In this document: positions 60,664 to 64,000 of the stretch, one piece after another
Position numbering within the stretch: the first letter of the stretch is position 1
Layout: every line of letters starts with the position of its first letter
Assembly: GCF_029784155.1 (NCBI RefSeq)
Contig: NC_073692.1
Span: forward strand, 419,736,352-419,800,351
DNA length: 64,000 nucleotides
Direction: 5' to 3'
From: Uranotaenia lowii
Taxonomy: Eukaryota > Arthropoda > Insecta > Diptera > Culicidae
Program-made: the position numbers and the translations under genes
The notes under the pieces: model-generated
What the model saw: the letters and a program-made list of their open reading frames with translations, nothing else
What the model was told of the DNA's origin: nothing
Databases searched by the model: none

Positions 60664-62571
60664 ATGCGTTTTCGGGTTGTGATTTTGTTTTTATTATTTG
60701 GAGATTCTATTTCGGGGGATGCTACCGATGAAACTTGCGTTGTACGGTTCCTCGACACGGGAAGCATAGGGATCGGAATACCAAGTGAAACCTTCAACCG
60801 AGTGCCCTACTGTCAGTACTTGGGAGTACGCTATGCTGAACCTCCTGTGGGATCATTGAGGTTTAAGGTATATTCTCAAGTCTTGGTTCATTAATGAATC
60901 GAAATAACGGAAGGTTCTTTTTCAGAACTCAGTGATCTCTAACCCTAGAGGAGTTGAAAATTACACTGTGCTGGGAAATATCTGCCCCCAGGATGATGAT
61001 TTTCGAAACCCCCAGGAAATAATCGGCGATGAGGATTGCTTATTCATGAACATCTTTTCTCCGAGGCGCGAAAATAATGGGACGAATTTAGCCAGGCGAA
61101 AGTTTCCGGTGCTAGTCTTCATCCATGGAGGATCTTTTATGGTTGGCTCAGCCGTTGTGGATATGAAGAATGGTGCAGATTTGTTAGTTGATAGCGTGAG
61201 TAGTTTATCAACTAGTAAGTGGATTTATTTTAATTACATTTTTCCAGGGCATAATGGTCGTGAGCATCAACTATCGATTAACCAGATTGGGATTTCTCCG
61301 ATATCCTGAGTTCAACGTGTCAGGAAATTTTGGTTTAAAAGATCAACGAACAGCTCTACAGTGGGTTCAGAATAATATCGAATACTTTGGAGGTGATCCA
61401 CAGCGCGTTACACTCATGGGTCAAAGTGCTGGAGCAGGATCTATCTGTTATCATATGTACTCGGAGCAAAGTCGAGGCCTATTTCAACAACTTTTTCCCT
61501 TGGGAGGTTCATTTTTAGGTTCATGGGCTTTGAACTTCAATCAACACGAGTCGGCAGAGCGATTGATAACAGCACTCAACGTGACAAGCCTGGAAGAACT
61601 ACAGAGCATTGATTTCAAACAACTATTTGTGCGAGATAACTACGAAATATTTGGCTTTTTTACGATGTTTTATCCATCTTTTATACCAACTGTTGAAGAC
61701 GTGAGCGATGAGGAACCTTTCATAACGCAGACGCCTTTTGACATCATCAAAACGGAACTTGCAAATCCCATTCCAGTACTTATAGGACATTCCGAAACGG
61801 AGTTTGAACTGTTGCTGGGTTACGCAAAGTTTTTGTATATGGGAGAAAATTTCCCCAACAAAAACAGGTCGGTCATCGAAAACGTACCGTGGCTTATTGA
61901 CTATTACAACGCATCATCTGGAGATGAAAATTTCTATAGAAAAATGGCCAACATGGCGAATCTTTACTATCCCATCAAACGGCTGATAAAAACTTGGTCC
62001 CGGCAAGATTCTCCAATTTATTATTTCAAATTTGGCTTCGATGGAAAGTTTGGTTACTACAAGAATGAATTCTACAAATCCAGAACGAATGGAAGTCGTT
62101 ACGGGGCCGTTCATGGTGATGATTTGGGATACATCTTTACACCTTATAATGTGAAAGAAGCACTTGCCAACCGAAGTCAGTTCAACCGGGAGTGGAAGGT
62201 CCATGAGCAGATGGTTGAGTTGGTGGCAAATTTTGTGAAATATGGGTATGGATGGGCTTTCTTAATCAAAGGGAAACTTTAAGCAATGACTGATTTTTTT
62301 CAGGAATCCAACACCAAAACCGTTGAAAAAACTGAACTTGACCTGGATTCCTTACAATGACAAGGCATCAGGAGGCAGATACTTGAGCATCGACAAAACA
62401 CTCGAATTACGCATGGATGATGATTCCGACAATGAACTTTTCAAACTTTGGGATGACATTTTTCCGTGTATTTACTATTTCGAGTGTGAGAATCTTCAAA
62501 AGCGATTAGACAATACAGATTCGAGTGATGAGAAATCCCAGGAAGATGTTGATGAAGAAAACGAAATTTAA
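60664..62571 (+). CDS. Secreted carboxylesterase (type B), gene 3
   Basis: Exons are 60664-60867, 60926-61195, 61248-62245 and 62304-62571, with introns of 58, 52 and 58 bp (GT/AG) in phases 0, 0, 2. The predicted protein is 579 aa. A signal peptide (MRFRVVILFLLFGDSISG) precedes VRYAEPP, EDCLFMNIFSP, oxyanion HGGSF, nucleophile GQSAG (Ser at about 218), Glu in SETEFELLLGY and His in VHGDDLGYIF. The C-terminal tail is strongly acidic (DSSDEKSQEDVDEEN). The triad is complete, so hydrolase activity is expected; the substrate is unknown. The AATAAA overlaps the stop codon. It is a tandem duplicate of gene 4, only about 0.5 kb apart. Confidence 0.96.
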
Positions 62572-63019
62572 TAAATTTTACGAATGATTTGAGTTTCGAA
62601 CTTTTACTGATAGTTCATAAGGTATTTCAAATGCTTTTAGTTTAAAAACGATAGAAGTAAGTGTTATACATCAAATTTAAATCACAGTTTTATGCCCCGT
62701 AAGTTAGGCAACAGTTTGTTTTTCGTTTCAATCCTATACAATTCGGTTAAACCGCGTATGACGTGAATCAATTTTCTGTTTACAGATCAACCATCAAAAT
62801 AAAACAAACTGAATATGATATTCGTTCTCAGAAAATTATTATCAATTTTGAATTATTCATCAAATTTGAGTTTATTGTCTGTCTTCACAATTTTTGTAAA
62901 CAAGTATAAAACAGTAATAATGTTCACTTCCTTCAATAAAACCGACTCCAGAGATCAATTGGGGAATTGAAATAGCTCATTCGGAATGGCACCAGTATCT
63001 TGAACCAATTAAGAATCGA
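62572..63019. other. Spacer between tandem esterase genes 3 and 4
   Basis: About 450 bp, AT-rich, no gene. It includes the 3' end of gene 3 and the upstream promoter of gene 4. Confidence 0.6.
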
Positions 63020-63050
63020 TTAGTCTGAATCGAACGGCGTTGGGAAACGC
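63020..63050 (+). promoter_or_regulatory. Core promoter of esterase gene 4: Inr + MTE-like
   Basis: TTAGTC (A+1 at 63022) is followed by TCTGAATCGAAC, as in gene 3, then GAAACGC at +23 to +29. The conservation with gene 3 extends through this block and fades after it. Confidence 0.65.
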
Positions 63051-63069
63051 TTCCTATATTTGTTCCATC

Positions 63070-64000
63070 ATGTGCAATCGAATCGTAGTTTTGTTTTTAT
63101 TTCTTTTTGAATTAATACGCTGCAATGAAACTGATAAAACATGCGTTGTACGGTTTCGTGGCTCCAACAACATAGGAATTGGAATACCAAGTGAAATTTT
63201 CAACCTTGTACCCTACTGTCAATATTTGGGAGTTCGATATGCGGAACCTCCTTTGAGATTTAAGGTTTACCTTCGAGTCTTCAAACTTATTAATTCATGT
63301 ACAAATATAACTGACTTTATTTTCTAGAACCCAGTGATTCATAACCCCAAAGGAGTTGAAAATTACACATCGTTGGGTAATATCTGTGCCCAAGAAGATA
63401 ATTTTCTTAGTCCTCAAGGAGCTATCGGTCAAGAGGATTGTTTATTTTTGAATATCTACTCCCCATGGCGCGACAAAAATGGATCGAACTCAGCTCATCG
63501 CAAATTTCCTGTACTGGTTTTCATTCATGGTGGATCGTTTTCGATTGGTTCATCAACATTTGATATTCATGGAGCAGATTTGCTAGTTGAAAGTGTAAGT
63601 TGCTTATTTTTAACCAATCGGCCTGTTAAACATTTTCCATTTTAGGGCGTTTTAGTTGTCAGCATAAACTACCGACTTTCGATGTTGGGCTTTCTGCGAT
63701 ATCCCCGGTTTAACGTTTCAGGGAACTTTGGCTTGAAAGATCAACGAACAGCTTTGCAGTGGGTTCAGAAACACATCAAATACTTTGGAGGTGATTCAAA
63801 GCGCGTTACACTAATGGGCCAAAGTGCTGGAGCTGCGTCTATCTGTTACCATCTGTATTCGGAGCAAAGTCGAGGACTTTTCCAACAACTTTTCCCCTTG
63901 GGAGGTTCATTTCTTTCTCCATGGGCTTTAATTTATAATCCACAGAAGTCAGCAGATGATTTGATCGAGGATCTCGACATTTCTAGCATAAAAGAACTGC
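63070..64000 (+). CDS. Secreted carboxylesterase (type B), gene 4 (partial, runs off the window)
   Basis: Exons 63070-63264, 63328-63594 and 63646->64000, with introns of 63 and 51 bp in phases 0, 0. I start at the ATG of MCNRIVVLFLFLFELIRC, which aligns with gene 3 and gives a signal peptide. An upstream in-frame ATG at 63040 would add ten residues. Motifs are VRYAEPP, EDCLFLNIYSP, HGGSF and GQSAG (Ser at about 214). Compared with gene 3, the residues VGS between AEPP and LRFK are missing, a 3-codon deletion at the end of exon 1. The Glu and His of the triad lie beyond the window. Close similarity to gene 3 indicates recent tandem duplication. Confidence 0.93.

Overview
This is eukaryotic, AT-rich, intron-bearing DNA. 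Introns are 51-66 bp, genes encode secreted proteins, an Inr+MTE-type core promoter is visible, and non-LTR retrotransposons, tRNA-derived SINEs and MITEs are dense. Together this points to a dipteran insect, most likely a mosquito. The species is not determined; this is inference from gene families and repeat style.

Host genes are sparse. (1) Four secreted carboxylesterase (type-B, alpha/beta-hydrolase) genes: 22282-24114 (-), 47019-48926 (-), 60664-62571 (+) and 63070->64000 (+, cut by the window end). All use the same gene structure (intron phases 0, 0, 2 where visible) and keep the nucleophile motif GxSxG. The last two are a young tandem pair with a shared core promoter. (2) An insulin-like peptide gene at 36500-36887 (-), two exons, with B chain, acidic connecting region, RFRR cleavage site and A chain. 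(3) A pair of short secreted-peptide genes at 25388-25721 (-) and 30050-30243 (-). They share a signal peptide, splice position and TATA box, and the second carries a premature stop. A coding-like terminal exon at 29558-29719 (-) has no assigned partner.

The rest is repeats. Bases 1-2655 hold old, degenerate 9-bp arrays (ATTGACAAA). 38032-40520 is a young, nearly perfect 9-bp array (AAAATGTCA, then AAAATGACA) split by a SINE. 43868-46350 is a series of short-period arrays (7-bp AGAAATG, AGAAGTG, AGAAGTT) split by a foldback element. 21926-22192 is (TTATG)n. 50185-50780 is a tandem array arranged as an inverted repeat.

Mobile elements: a LOA/I-type LINE with RNase H (5881-8690), an endonuclease/RT LINE (16090-18205, related copy at 58255-59830), an L1/Tx1-like RT fragment (19674-21925), a Jockey/CR1-like LINE (50781-53480), and a Ty3/gypsy-like gag-pol relic (53475-58051). 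Many are interrupted by later insertions with recognisable target-site duplications (TSDs), so a relative insertion order can be read. Three copies of one tRNA-derived SINE (19.5, 27.5 and 32.4 kb) lie in the same orientation, each with its own TSD. Most long open frames in the window are consequences of stop-free tandem repeats or of dead transposons, not host genes.
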